From: Rhodospirillaceae bacterium LM-1
GTDB lineage: Bacteria > Pseudomonadota > Alphaproteobacteria > Rhodospirillales > WMHbin7
Assembly: GCA_902725215.1 (NCBI GenBank)
Contig: CACUVI010000023.1
Span: 62,803 to 126,802 of the forward strand
Direction of reading: 5' to 3'
DNA: 64,000 nt
Every line of letters begins with the position of its first letter. Within the stretch, counting starts at the first letter, position 1. Of this stretch, positions 45,087 through 52,660 are shown one piece after another. The notes beneath the pieces were generated by a model. The model was given only the letters and a program-made list of their open reading frames with translations, made no database searches and was not told the DNA's origin. A program made the position numbers and the translations under genes.

Positions 45087-46310
45087 TTAAGCACCTCCTC
45101 CGGGTTTCTTCTTGGCCGCTTCGGCAGACGATCCCCTGCCTTCGATGCGGATGGCCATGTGATGACTTTTGCGGCCCATGCGGCCATAGAACATTTCGAC
45201 GTCGCCGCAATGCAGATCGACCAGCGAATCCGGGCTGGCGTTCAGCATGATGCGGTCGCCGATCTTCAAGTTCAGCACTTCGCGCAGACGCATGGTCTGC
45301 ACGTCGAGAACGGCGTTCAGATCGACATCCGTGATCCACAGTTCCTCGGCCAAGTGGGTTTCCCAGATCGAATCGCGACCGAACTTCTCGCCCATGAACA
45401 TTTGAAGCAGAAGCTCGCGCACCGGCTCCAGGGTGGCGTAGGGGATCAGAAGCTCCAGACGTCCGCCGCGATCTTCCATGTCGATGCGCAGCTTGGCCAC
45501 GATGGCGGCGTTGGACGGGCGCGAGATGGTGGCGAAACGCGGATTGGTTTCCAGCCGGTCGAAGCGGAAGGTGACGGGAGAAAGCGGGTCGAAAGCCGCC
45601 GAAAGATCGGAAAAGACCACATGCACCATGCGCTCGACCAGATTGCGTTCGATGGTGGTGTAGGGCCTGCCTTCGATGCGCATCGCAGCCGTGCCGCGCC
45701 TGCCGCCCAAGAGCACATCGACGATGGAATAGATCAGCGAGGAATCGACGGTCAAAAGGCCGTAATTGTCCCATTCCTCGGCCTTGAAGACGGCCAGCAT
45801 GGCGGGCAGGGGAATCGAATTCAGATAGTCGCCGAAGCGGATGCTGACGATGTTGTCGAGCGAGACTTCCACGTTGTCCGAGGTGAAATTGCGCAAGCTG
45901 GTGCTCATCATGCGCACCAAGCGGTCGAACACCACCTCCAGCATGGGCAAGCGCTCGTAGGAGACGAGCGCCGAATTCAAGATGGCCTGGATGCCCGATT
46001 TTTGATCGCCGGCTTCATGAACGTCGTCGAAGCCCAAAAGGCTGTCGATTTCATCCTGGTTGAGCACGCGGGTCGATTCGCGCCCGCCGCCCGCCGCCGC
46101 CATGTCGGGATTGTCTTCTTCGCCCAACATGGCTTCCCATTCGGCGGCCGCCGCGGCGTCCATGCCGCCGCCCTCGTCGCCGCCGCCTTCCGCCGCGCCG
46201 CCGCCCTCGGCCTTCTTTTCCCCGCCTTCCTCGTCGTCGCCAGCCATGGCGGCCCATTCGGCCATCAAGGCTTCTTCATCTTGGTCGGTGCGGGGCGCTT
46301 CGTCTGCCAT
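45087..46310 (-). CDS. fliM: Flagellar motor switch protein FliM with long acidic N-terminus
   Basis: 407 aa, longer than the usual ~330-360. The CheY-binding element 'LNQDEIDSLLG' is at residues 83-93 instead of the very N-terminus. Before it is an acidic Gly/Ala/Glu-rich extension holding two similar motifs, EEALMAEWAAM (12-22) and AAAAAEWEAML (52-62). The middle domain ('FTSDNVEVSLDNIVSIRFGDYL') and C-terminal SpoA domain ('DVQTMRLREVLNLKIGDRIML') are intact. Part of the C-ring, binding CheY-P and FliG/FliN. It begins 16 bp after fliL. Confidence 0.93.
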   Translation of the reverse strand: MADEAPRTDQDEEALMAEWAAMAGDDEEGGEKKAEGGGAAEGGGDEGGGMDAAAAAEWEAMLGEEDNPDMAAAGGGRESTRVLNQDEIDSLLGFDDVHEAGDQKSGIQAILNSALVSYERLPMLEVVFDRLVRMMSTSLRNFTSDNVEVSLDNIVSIRFGDYLNSIPLPAMLAVFKAEEWDNYGLLTVDSSLIYSIVDVLLGGRRGTAAMRIEGRPYTTIERNLVERMVHVVFSDLSAAFDPLSPVTFRFDRLETNPRFATISRPSNAAIVAKLRIDMEDRGGRLELLIPYATLEPVRELLLQMFMGEKFGRDSIWETHLAEELWITDVDLNAVLDVQTMRLREVLNLKIGDRIMLNASPDSLVDLHCGDVEMFYGRMGRKSHHMAIRIEGRGSSAEAAKKKPGGGA

Positions 46311-46326
46311 GGGGGTTCAGGTCCAA

Positions 46327-46884
46327 TTACTGGACCAGCATCTCCTTAAAGAGAACGTCGTTGACCTTGACCGGCTTGACGGCGGTGTTGACCCTTCCCA
46401 ACAGCTCTTCGCGCAAGCGATAGACGCCAGCGGCGCCTTGCAGGTCCTCGACCCTAAGTTCGCGCAGGTAAACCTGAAAATTATCGACGATCCTGGGCAT
46501 CATCTGCTCGATGCGAGGCTGGTCCAAGGGGTTGGACAATTCCAGACTGACCCTGATCTTCAGATAGCTTTGGCGCCGTCCGGGCGAATTCAAGTTCACC
46601 AGCATGTCGGGCAGATCGTAAAAGACCGCCTGGGCCACCGCCTGCGGTCCGCCGGGTGCCGCCGCCCCTTCCGCCGCGACAGGCTCTTCCTTGTGGCCGC
46701 CGATGCCGACCATGGCCAGAATGGGGTCTGCCAATCCGGTAAAGACGGCCCCCGCCGCCAGACCGATGATCAGCACCAAAGGAATGGCCACCATCAGGAT
46801 CAGCTTTTTCGAGCCGCCTTTCTTGGCTGCGCCGCCGCCTTCTTCGCCGCCGCCTTCTTCTTGGTCTTCAAGATCCTGAACCAT
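46327..46884 (-). CDS. fliL: Flagellar basal body-associated protein FliL
   Basis: 185-aa single-pass membrane protein around the stator. The acidic, Gly-rich cytoplasmic N-terminus (1-33) is followed by a membrane helix ('LILMVAIPLVLIIGLAAGAVF'), a linker, and the periplasmic stomatin-like part ('YDLPDMLVNLNSPGRRQSYLKI'). ATG at 46884 follows GGGAG; longer readings start in non-coding sequence. It opens the minus-strand motor operon and is divergent from flgF. Confidence 0.9.
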   Translation of the reverse strand: MVQDLEDQEEGGGEEGGGAAKKGGSKKLILMVAIPLVLIIGLAAGAVFTGLADPILAMVGIGGHKEEPVAAEGAAAPGGPQAVAQAVFYDLPDMLVNLNSPGRRQSYLKIRVSLELSNPLDQPRIEQMMPRIVDNFQVYLRELRVEDLQGAAGVYRLREELLGRVNTAVKPVKVNDVLFKEMLVQ

Positions 46885-47098
46885 ATCGTCTCCCACAAGG
46901 CCTTGGCCGTGGCCGCATTTCAACCCTCATGCTAATGCCCAGCCGGTTAATAAGAGGTAAGTGTCTTGCAAGGACATTAGCAAGCGGGCTGGCAAAGCGG
47001 CAAGAACTGCCCGGCAAGCACGTCAGGCGAGCGGCAAGGGCGGCAAAGCCTGACCCGCTTTCGAAAGTGAAATCCTTAATAAACAGTCGGTTATAAGT

Positions 47099-47114
47099 TG
47101 GCATGGGGCGTGCA
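47099..47114 (+). promoter_or_regulatory. Sigma-54 promoter of flgF-flgG-flgA-flgH
   Basis: TGGCATGGGGCGTGCA has GG and GC at exactly -24/-12 spacing and the TGGCA and TGCA halves of the consensus. It is 46 bases before the flgF ATG. This gene class uses sigma-54 in Caulobacter. Confidence 0.75.
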
Positions 47115-47160
47115 GAATAGGGGCTGAACAGTCGTAACGCCCATCAAGGACGCTCCGGTC

Positions 47161-47898
47161 ATGGAAACCACCTCATACGTTGCCCTTTCTCGCCAGGCGG
47201 CTCTTTGGCGGCAAATGGACATGGTGGCCAACAATCTGGCCAATATGAACACGCCGGCCTTCAAGGCCGAGAACATGATGTTCCGCGACTATGTGCTGCA
47301 ATCGCGCACGGCGGATCGTCCGTTCGGCGACAAGACGGCCTATGTCCAGGACGTCTCGATCTATCGCAACATGAGCGAGGGCGCCATAACCGAAACCGGC
47401 AACCCTTTGGATGTCGCGATCAAGGGCGAAGGATTCATGGTCGTCGATACGCCGCAGGGCCAGCGCTACAGCCGTTCCGGCCATTTCCGCCTGGACGAAA
47501 GCGGCCAGTTGGTGACGGCCGAGGGTCATCCCGTCCTGTCAACCACCGATCAGCCATTCTTTTTCGCGCCCAACGAGCAATCGGTTTCGATCGCCGCCGA
47601 CGGCACGGTTTCCACGGAAAACGGCCAAGTCGGCAAGTTGCGTCTGGTGAAATTCGAAAACGATCAGGAATTGCGCAAGGTTTCGGGCGGTCTTTATCAG
47701 ACCGAGGCCCAACCGCAGGATGTCGATAAGCCGCATGTCGTGCAGGGAATGATCGAAGGATCGAACGTTCTGCCCGTGGTCGAAGTCGGCAAGATGATTC
47801 AAGTTCAACGCAGCTACGAGGCCGTGCAGCGCATGATCGAAAACGAGCATGAGCGCGTGCGCAAGGCCATCGACGTGCTTGGACGCACGTCGAGATAA
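47161..47898 (+). CDS. flgF: Flagellar basal-body rod protein FlgF
   Basis: 245-aa proximal rod subunit. N-terminal 'VALSRQAALWRQMDMVANNLANMNTPAFK' is the rod-family helix, followed by 'ETGNPLDVAIKGEGFMVVDT' and the C-terminal 'VVEVGKMIQVQRSYEAVQRMIEN'. Exported without a signal peptide by the flagellar secretion system. First gene of a plus-strand operon with flgG 24 bp behind. Confidence 0.93.
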   Translation: METTSYVALSRQAALWRQMDMVANNLANMNTPAFKAENMMFRDYVLQSRTADRPFGDKTAYVQDVSIYRNMSEGAITETGNPLDVAIKGEGFMVVDTPQGQRYSRSGHFRLDESGQLVTAEGHPVLSTTDQPFFFAPNEQSVSIAADGTVSTENGQVGKLRLVKFENDQELRKVSGGLYQTEAQPQDVDKPHVVQGMIEGSNVLPVVEVGKMIQVQRSYEAVQRMIENEHERVRKAIDVLGRTSR

Positions 47899-47922
47899 GG
47901 TTCAAGAGGAAAGGAACGCGTC

Positions 47923-48708
47923 ATGAGGTCGCTCAATATCGCCGCCACGGGTATGTTGGCCCAGCAGACCAATGTCGAGGTGATCTCGAACAACATCGCC
48001 AACATGAACACCACGGCCTACTCACGCAGAAGGCCAGAATTTAACGACCTTCTGTACCAGAATTTGCGGCGCGTCGGCGCCAACTCGTCAGACTCGGGCA
48101 CCATCGTGCCGTCGGGCGTTCAGTTGGGCCTGGGCGTGCGCACGGCGGCCGTCTACCGCATCACCGAGCAGGGCAGTTTGCTCAATACCGACAATACGCT
48201 TGACCTTGCGGTGCAGGGAAAAGGCTATTTTCGCGTGACGCTGCCCAATGGCGATACCGGATATTCGCGCGACGGCTCGTTCCAGCTTTCGGCCGACCGG
48301 GCAATCGTTACCCATAACGGCTATGCGGTGCAGCCGGGCCTGACCATTCCGGCCAATGCGGTCAGCGTTTCGATCAATGCTTCGGGTCAGGTGTCGGCCA
48401 AGATCGACGGCCAGGTGGCGCCGCAGGTGATCGGCCAGTTCGATCTGGCCACTTTTGCCAACGAGGCGGGGCTGGAAGCCATCGGCGACAATATGTTCCT
48501 GGAAACGCCAGCCTCGGGCCAGGCGGCAGTCTCGACGCCGGGCCAGTTGGGCTATGGAACCCTGTTGCAGGGCTTCCTGGAAACCTCGAACGTCAATGTG
48601 GTGGCCGAAGTGACCAATCTGATCAGCGCGCAACGAGCCTATGAAATGAACTCCAAGGTCATCAAGACCTCGGACGAGATGATGGGTTCCGTGACGCAGC
48701 TGAAATAG
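47923..48708 (+). CDS. flgG: Flagellar distal rod protein FlgG
   Basis: 261-aa rod subunit. The start 'MRSLNIAATGMLAQQTNVEVISNNIANMNT' and end 'NVNVVAEVTNLISAQRAYEM' are standard, and 'LDLAVQGKGYFRVTLPNGDTGYSRDGSF' is the central fold. Normal family length. It is 12 bp upstream of flgA. Confidence 0.95.
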   Translation: MRSLNIAATGMLAQQTNVEVISNNIANMNTTAYSRRRPEFNDLLYQNLRRVGANSSDSGTIVPSGVQLGLGVRTAAVYRITEQGSLLNTDNTLDLAVQGKGYFRVTLPNGDTGYSRDGSFQLSADRAIVTHNGYAVQPGLTIPANAVSVSINASGQVSAKIDGQVAPQVIGQFDLATFANEAGLEAIGDNMFLETPASGQAAVSTPGQLGYGTLLQGFLETSNVNVVAEVTNLISAQRAYEMNSKVIKTSDEMMGSVTQLK

Positions 48709-48720
48709 TAGGAGGCGGTC

Positions 48721-49701
48721 ATGAACGCCCTTCGCATCGCTTTTCTGGTTCTGGCCTTTCTGACGTCGGCGGTTCCCGCCTTCGCGGACGAGCCGAAACT
48801 AGCCTTGCTTGCAGCACCCCCTGTCCTCAAGGGCCAGGCCCTGGTGGAAGGCGACATCCTCGTCCTAGGCGACATCTTCGACAATCTGGATGCCGTCAAG
48901 GCCAAGAAGCCCGTCGCCTATGCCCCCAAGCCGGGAAGCCGCACCACGTTGGAAGCCAATTGGCTTTTCGCCCTGGCGCAGCAGCAAGGCGTCGCTTGGC
49001 GCCCGGCCAGTCTTTACGACCGCATCGTGGTCGAGCGGGCGGGACAGACCGTCGCGCGCGAAACCATCGAGAATGCGTTGTTGTCGGCGCTCGCACCCTA
49101 TGGCGTGGCCTCGGATTCAGCCGTCGAATTGGCGAACCGCTCCATTTCCCTCAATATTCCGGTCGATGCCAAGCCCGTGGTGGCCGTGCGCGCCCTTTCC
49201 TACGACGAACGCTCGCGCCGCTTCTCGGCCACTTTGGAAGTGCCGGCCGGCACGCCGAACGCCCTGCAAGCCAAAGTCAGCGGGCGCGTCGTCAGTCAGT
49301 TGGAAATTCCCGTGCTGGCCCGCTCGATCCAGAAGAACGAGCCGATCGCCATCGACGATCTTAAGATGGTTCCGGTCAGCGCCGACATGGTGCGCGCCGA
49401 TACCATCACCGATCCTGTCCAGATTGCAGGCAAGGCGCCGCGCCGCTTCATGAAGGCGGGTCAGACTGTCAGCCAACAGGATGTCCAGCGCCCCGTCATG
49501 GTTCCCAAGAACAGCACGGTGACCATGGTTCTGAGGTCGGCGGGCATGACGCTGACCGCCATGGGCCAGGCCAACGAGGATGGCGGCCAGGGCGACATCA
49601 TCCATGTGACGAATTCGAAAAGCCGCAGCGTTGTGGAAGCGACCGTGATCGGGCAGGGACTGGTGACCGTCCGCCCGCAGTCGGCCCGCGCCATCAATTG
49701 A
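48721..49701 (+). CDS. flgA: Flagellar P-ring assembly chaperone FlgA
   Basis: 326-aa periplasmic protein with a Sec signal (MNALRIAFLVLAFLTSAVPAFA). The SAF-type core is visible in 'VLARSIQKNEPIAIDDLKMV', 'RRFMKAGQTVSQQDVQRPVM' and 'VTMVLRSAGMTLTAMGQANE'. It helps FlgI form the P ring. Longer than the E. coli protein (~220 aa), as in other Alphaproteobacteria, by an extra N-terminal domain. Confidence 0.92.
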   Translation: MNALRIAFLVLAFLTSAVPAFADEPKLALLAAPPVLKGQALVEGDILVLGDIFDNLDAVKAKKPVAYAPKPGSRTTLEANWLFALAQQQGVAWRPASLYDRIVVERAGQTVARETIENALLSALAPYGVASDSAVELANRSISLNIPVDAKPVVAVRALSYDERSRRFSATLEVPAGTPNALQAKVSGRVVSQLEIPVLARSIQKNEPIAIDDLKMVPVSADMVRADTITDPVQIAGKAPRRFMKAGQTVSQQDVQRPVMVPKNSTVTMVLRSAGMTLTAMGQANEDGGQGDIIHVTNSKSRSVVEATVIGQGLVTVRPQSARAIN

Positions 49702-49717
49702 GAGCCAGGAGGCCATT

Positions 49718-50464
49718 ATGAAAACCACGCTACGCACGTCGCTTCTGCTTGCCGCGGCCAGCCTGACGCTGGCGGGTTGCAACACCATCAACCGCTTAAG
49801 CGAAGTGGGCGAAGCGCCCAAGACCTCGAAGGCCAGCGATCCGACGCAAAATCCCAATTATCGACCGGTCAGCATGCCGATGCCCGCCCCCAAGACGGCG
49901 GCCGCCAATCCCAATTCGTTGTGGCGTCCGGGTGCCAGGGCCTTTTTCAAGGATAACCGGGCAGGCGAGGTGGGCGACATCCTGACCATTCAGGTCAGCA
50001 TCAGCGACAACAGCACGCTGAGCAACAAGACCACGGAAAGCCGCGACAATAGCGAAGGAACCGACGCTTTGTCGCTGCTGGGGTACGAAAAGCAGCTTTT
50101 CAAGCTGTTTCCCGGAGCCGACGCCTCAAGTTTAGCCAGCATGGGTAGCACGCACGACGTAACGGGCGACGGCAAGATCACCCGCTCGGAAGCCATCAAC
50201 GTCACACTGGCGGCCGTCATCATCCAGGTGCTGCCGAATGGCAATCTGGTGCTGGCGGGCAAGCAGGAAGTGCGGGTGAACAATGAACTGCGCGAGTTGA
50301 CTGTTTCGGGCATCGTCAGGCCTTCGGACATCGATTCGACCAACACGATCAGCTCCGAAAAAATCGCCGAGGCCAGAATTACCTATGGCGGTCGAGGCAC
50401 CCTGTCGGACCTGCAACAGCCGCGCTACGGCCAGCAGTTGTTTGACATTCTGTTTCCGTTCTGA
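49718..50464 (+). CDS. flgH: Flagellar L-ring lipoprotein FlgH
   Basis: 248-aa outer-membrane lipoprotein. Lipobox LAGC gives a lipid-modified Cys near residue 21 after 'LLLAAASLT'. 'SLWRPGARAFFKDNRAGEVGDILTIQ' and 'ITRSEAINVTLAAVIIQVLPNGNLVLAG' are characteristic, and the C-terminus ends 'LFDILFPF'. Last gene of the flgF operon; a GC-rich hairpin follows. Confidence 0.95.
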   Translation: MKTTLRTSLLLAAASLTLAGCNTINRLSEVGEAPKTSKASDPTQNPNYRPVSMPMPAPKTAAANPNSLWRPGARAFFKDNRAGEVGDILTIQVSISDNSTLSNKTTESRDNSEGTDALSLLGYEKQLFKLFPGADASSLASMGSTHDVTGDGKITRSEAINVTLAAVIIQVLPNGNLVLAGKQEVRVNNELRELTVSGIVRPSDIDSTNTISSEKIAEARITYGGRGTLSDLQQPRYGQQLFDILFPF

Positions 50465-50485
50465 TTAGAAATAGTCTAAACTAAA

Positions 50486-50514
50486 GCGGCGCTGGGTTGT
50501 ATGCCCGGCGCCGC
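50486..50514 (+). terminator. GC-rich hairpin after flgH
   Basis: GCGGCGCTGGG (50486-50496), seven-base loop, CCCGGCGCCGC (50504-50514); one mismatch. No T-run follows, so termination is uncertain; the next gene begins 111 bases downstream. Confidence 0.4.
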
Positions 50515-50625
50515 AAGTCTGGGGACAGGATTCTTTCAGAATTCACAAGCACATGGAATCTTGATAGTCTATGCTCTGTGCCCAGGGGTACTTTCGGCAC
50601 AACCGCAATAATTGGGAGATCAGTG

Positions 50626-51312
50626 ATGGCCAAGAACCAGATTGAAACTTTGACGCGCGGTGAAGAGGATGCGCTGGCTCTGGCCCGCTCGGCCGTTCAG
50701 ATTGCCGAATCCCGAAAGAAGGGCGGTGCCGATCTGACCAGCGCGCTCGACAACAACTTGCAGCTTTGGGTCGCCATTCGCACTTTGATGCAGCGTCCTG
50801 AATGTCAGTTGCCCAAGACGATCCGCGACAACCTGATTCGCTTGTCGCAATTTGCCGCCCAGAAAACCTTCGAAGTGGCGAACGGCGTCACCGACGACAT
50901 TCTGGACAGCCTGATCAATCTCAATCTCCAGATTTCCGAAGGTTTGCTGGAAGGCGCCACCGGAACCCGCATTCGCGAGCGGGCCTATAAACTGTGGGAA
51001 AAGGATGGCCGCAAGCCGAACCGCGATCTCGATCATTGGCTGACCGCCGAGTACGAGATCACCCAGGCCGCCGACTATGCCAATGCGCTCAAGGAATTCG
51101 CCCGCATCATGGGGTCGAGGCCGATCACCGAGCATAAGAAGGTTCAGGCCTCCAAGGCTCCGGCCAAGAAGGCAGCCCCGGCCAAGAAGGCCGCAGCCCC
51201 GGCCAAGAAGGCCGCTCCGGCCAAGAAGGCGGCGGCTGCTCCTGCCAAAAAGGCCGCGCCGGCCAAGAAGGCGGCGCCTGCCAAGAAGGCCCCTGCCAAG
51301 AAGAAGAAATAA
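50626..51312 (+). CDS. FlaF-like domain with DUF2934-like segment and histone H1-like tail
   Basis: 228 aa, three parts. Residues about 10-110 align by eye to FlaF: 'ALDNNLQLWVAIRTLM', 'LPKTIRDNLIRLSQFAAQKT', 'DILDSLINLNLQISEGLLEG' match the canonical FlaF encoded at 59741-60181. Residues about 113-145 ('RIRERAYKLWEKDGRKPNRD', 'LDHWLTAEYEI') match the DUF2934 pattern. Residues 171-228 are repeats of AKKAAPAKKA type, extremely basic, like histone H1/HupN tails that bind nucleic acid. ATG at 50626 follows GGGAG; it ends at a strong terminator and is therefore probably its own transcription unit. A nucleic-acid-binding regulator of flagellin or other messages is an inference; FlaF itself acts in flagellin translation control in Caulobacter. 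Confidence 0.7.
   Translation: MAKNQIETLTRGEEDALALARSAVQIAESRKKGGADLTSALDNNLQLWVAIRTLMQRPECQLPKTIRDNLIRLSQFAAQKTFEVANGVTDDILDSLINLNLQISEGLLEGATGTRIRERAYKLWEKDGRKPNRDLDHWLTAEYEITQAADYANALKEFARIMGSRPITEHKKVQASKAPAKKAAPAKKAAAPAKKAAPAKKAAAAPAKKAAPAKKAAPAKKAPAKKKK
51160..51308 (+). repeat. Imperfect tandem repeats encoding the Lys/Ala/Pro tail
   Basis: Successive units of about 15 to 18 bases with the core gccaagaaggc encode (A/P)AKKA repeats. Such DNA is prone to slippage, so tail length may vary between strains. Confidence 0.75.
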
Positions 51313-51341
51313 GCTCGGCAAGTTGCCGTCAGCGCACAGCC

Positions 51342-51371
51342 AAAGGGCCGGGGTTTTCCCCGGCCCTTTTT
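51342..51371 (+). terminator. Strong rho-independent terminator
   Basis: AAAGGGCCGGGG and CCCCGGCCCTTT form a 12-bp perfect stem with a TTTT loop, followed by T. It separates the FlaF-like/H1-tail gene from convergent dksA and could serve both directions. Confidence 0.9.
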
Positions 51372-51390
51372 GCTGACGAAGCGGGTTGTT

Positions 51391-51807
51391 CTAATCTTCG
51401 CGGTGGGTGCGTTCCATGCGCTCGTGGCGTTCCTGGGCTTCGATCGTCAGGGTGGCGATCGGGCGGGCTTCCAGGCGGCGAATGCCGATCGGCTCGCCGC
51501 TTTCCTCGCAATAGCCGTAGCTGCCGTCGTCGATGCGCTTCATGGCGGCGTCGATCTTCGAAATCAGTTTGCGGGCGCGGTCGCGGGTGCGCAGCTCCAG
51601 CGCCCGATCCGTCTCGGCCGAGGCGCGGTCGGCAATGTCGGGTTCCTGCATGCCGCCTTCCTGAAGGTGCATCAGGGTTTCGTTGGATTCTTCCAACAGC
51701 TCATGGCGCCAACGCAAAAGTTTCTGGCGGAAATATTCGCGCATCCGCTCATTCATGAACGGCTCTTTTTCTGATGGGCGATAATCGGGCGGCAACGTGA
51801 CGTTCAT
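51391..51807 (-). CDS. dksA: DksA/TraR family transcription factor
   Basis: 138-aa RNA-polymerase secondary-channel factor acting with ppGpp. Coiled coil (about 15-95) with the acidic tip and 'DDGSYGYCEESGEPIGIRRL' zinc-finger region in which only one Cys remains, as is usual in Alphaproteobacteria. 'EARPIATLTIEAQERHE' completes the domain. ATG at 51807 chosen; GAGG is upstream. The frame continues 27 codons upstream without conservation. Confidence 0.9.
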   Translation of the reverse strand: MNVTLPPDYRPSEKEPFMNERMREYFRQKLLRWRHELLEESNETLMHLQEGGMQEPDIADRASAETDRALELRTRDRARKLISKIDAAMKRIDDGSYGYCEESGEPIGIRRLEARPIATLTIEAQERHERMERTHRED

Positions 51808-51924
51808 CCCTGGTCCTCGTTTCTTCCAGATAGGGGACGTTTCGAGTTGCGCACTATATGAATCGATTGGCTTGGCTGCAAGTGCCAATTGCTGTGGATA
51901 ACTTGTTGAAAAATAAAGAGTCCG

Positions 51925-52374
51925 TCAGGCGCGAAGAGATAGCTTGGCCAATTCGACCTCGGCCCTGAGCTCGATTTCGTCCAAAAGCTGGGCCAGAAGC
52001 GGGTCATCGACCTGGTCGCGCTTGCCGCGCACCAGCTGCGCCAGCTCGATCAGGCGCTCCTTGGGCAACTGACCCGTCAACAGCCCGTGGCGAAGTTCGT
52101 CCAGGTGGTTGAGGATGCTTTCGCCGCGCTCGTACAACCGCCTTCTGGCCTTGCGCCTTGCGTCTTCGTCGCCGGAATCAGTTGCGGCCTGAACGACCAG
52201 CAGCGCATCGACGCCGCTGACCGGAGCGGGCGACTCGAACACGCCAGCTTCCTCAACGCCGCCAATGGCTTCGCTGAGATGCTGGGCGAATTCAGTTCCG
52301 CCCTTGGCGCTTGTTTTGCCGGTTTTGCTGGCCCTGTTGGCAGGACTGGCCGCTCCGACGCCGGAAACCTTCAT
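51925..52374 (-). CDS. fliX: Flagellar assembly regulator FliX
   Basis: 149 aa. In Caulobacter FliX senses rod/basal-body completion and controls the sigma-54 activator FlbD. Here 'MKVSGVGAAS' starts the protein, with low-complexity residues about 12-30, and the C-terminal helical half ('RRRLYERGESILNHLDELRH', 'LLTGQLPKERLIELAQLV', 'QLLDEIELRAEVELAKL') matches FliX. It is divergent from flgI, the same arrangement as in Caulobacter. flbD is not in this window. Confidence 0.85.
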   Translation of the reverse strand: MKVSGVGAASPANRASKTGKTSAKGGTEFAQHLSEAIGGVEEAGVFESPAPVSGVDALLVVQAATDSGDEDARRKARRRLYERGESILNHLDELRHGLLTGQLPKERLIELAQLVRGKRDQVDDPLLAQLLDEIELRAEVELAKLSLRA

Positions 52375-52425
52375 CTGACAACCTTCTGACCATGAACGGC
52401 TTTTGCCGCCCACACATGTATCGAC

Positions 52426-52441
52426 AGCCTGAACTATGCCC
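52426..52441 (-). promoter_or_regulatory. Sigma-54-like promoter of fliX
   Basis: On the minus strand GGGCATAGTTCAGGCT has GG and GC ten bases apart and the GGCA of the -24 half; the -12 half is weaker (GGC rather than TTGC). It is about 50 bases before the fliX ATG. Confidence 0.5.
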
Positions 52442-52601
52442 CCCAATCCGTTAAGGAGCCGTAAAGACAAAGGATTCTGCCTCTTTTTTTGGATTTGCGC
52501 ACTGGGCAGTTTTTGCCCCCCAAAGGTCATTTTTGCCCTGGCAAAAGAGGGAAAACCAAACCAGCGCCGGGAAAAGGGGTGGGAAAACAAGGGGGATGAG
52601 T

Positions 52602-52617
52602 TGGCATGACCTTCGCA
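52602..52617 (+). promoter_or_regulatory. Sigma-54 promoter of flgI-flgJ-flgN-flgK-flgL
   Basis: TGGCATGACCTTCGCA carries GG and GC at the -24/-12 spacing with TGGCA intact, 44 bases before the flgI start. It faces away from the fliX element. Confidence 0.7.
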
Positions 52618-52660
52618 TGAAGCTGCATGGATTATATCGTTTTCATGCGGGACGACGCCC

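Noticed and set aside
51160-51308. Tandem repeats considered as a CRISPR-like array
   Set aside because: No spacers; the repeats are codon repeats for the Lys/Ala/Pro tail of a coding sequence.
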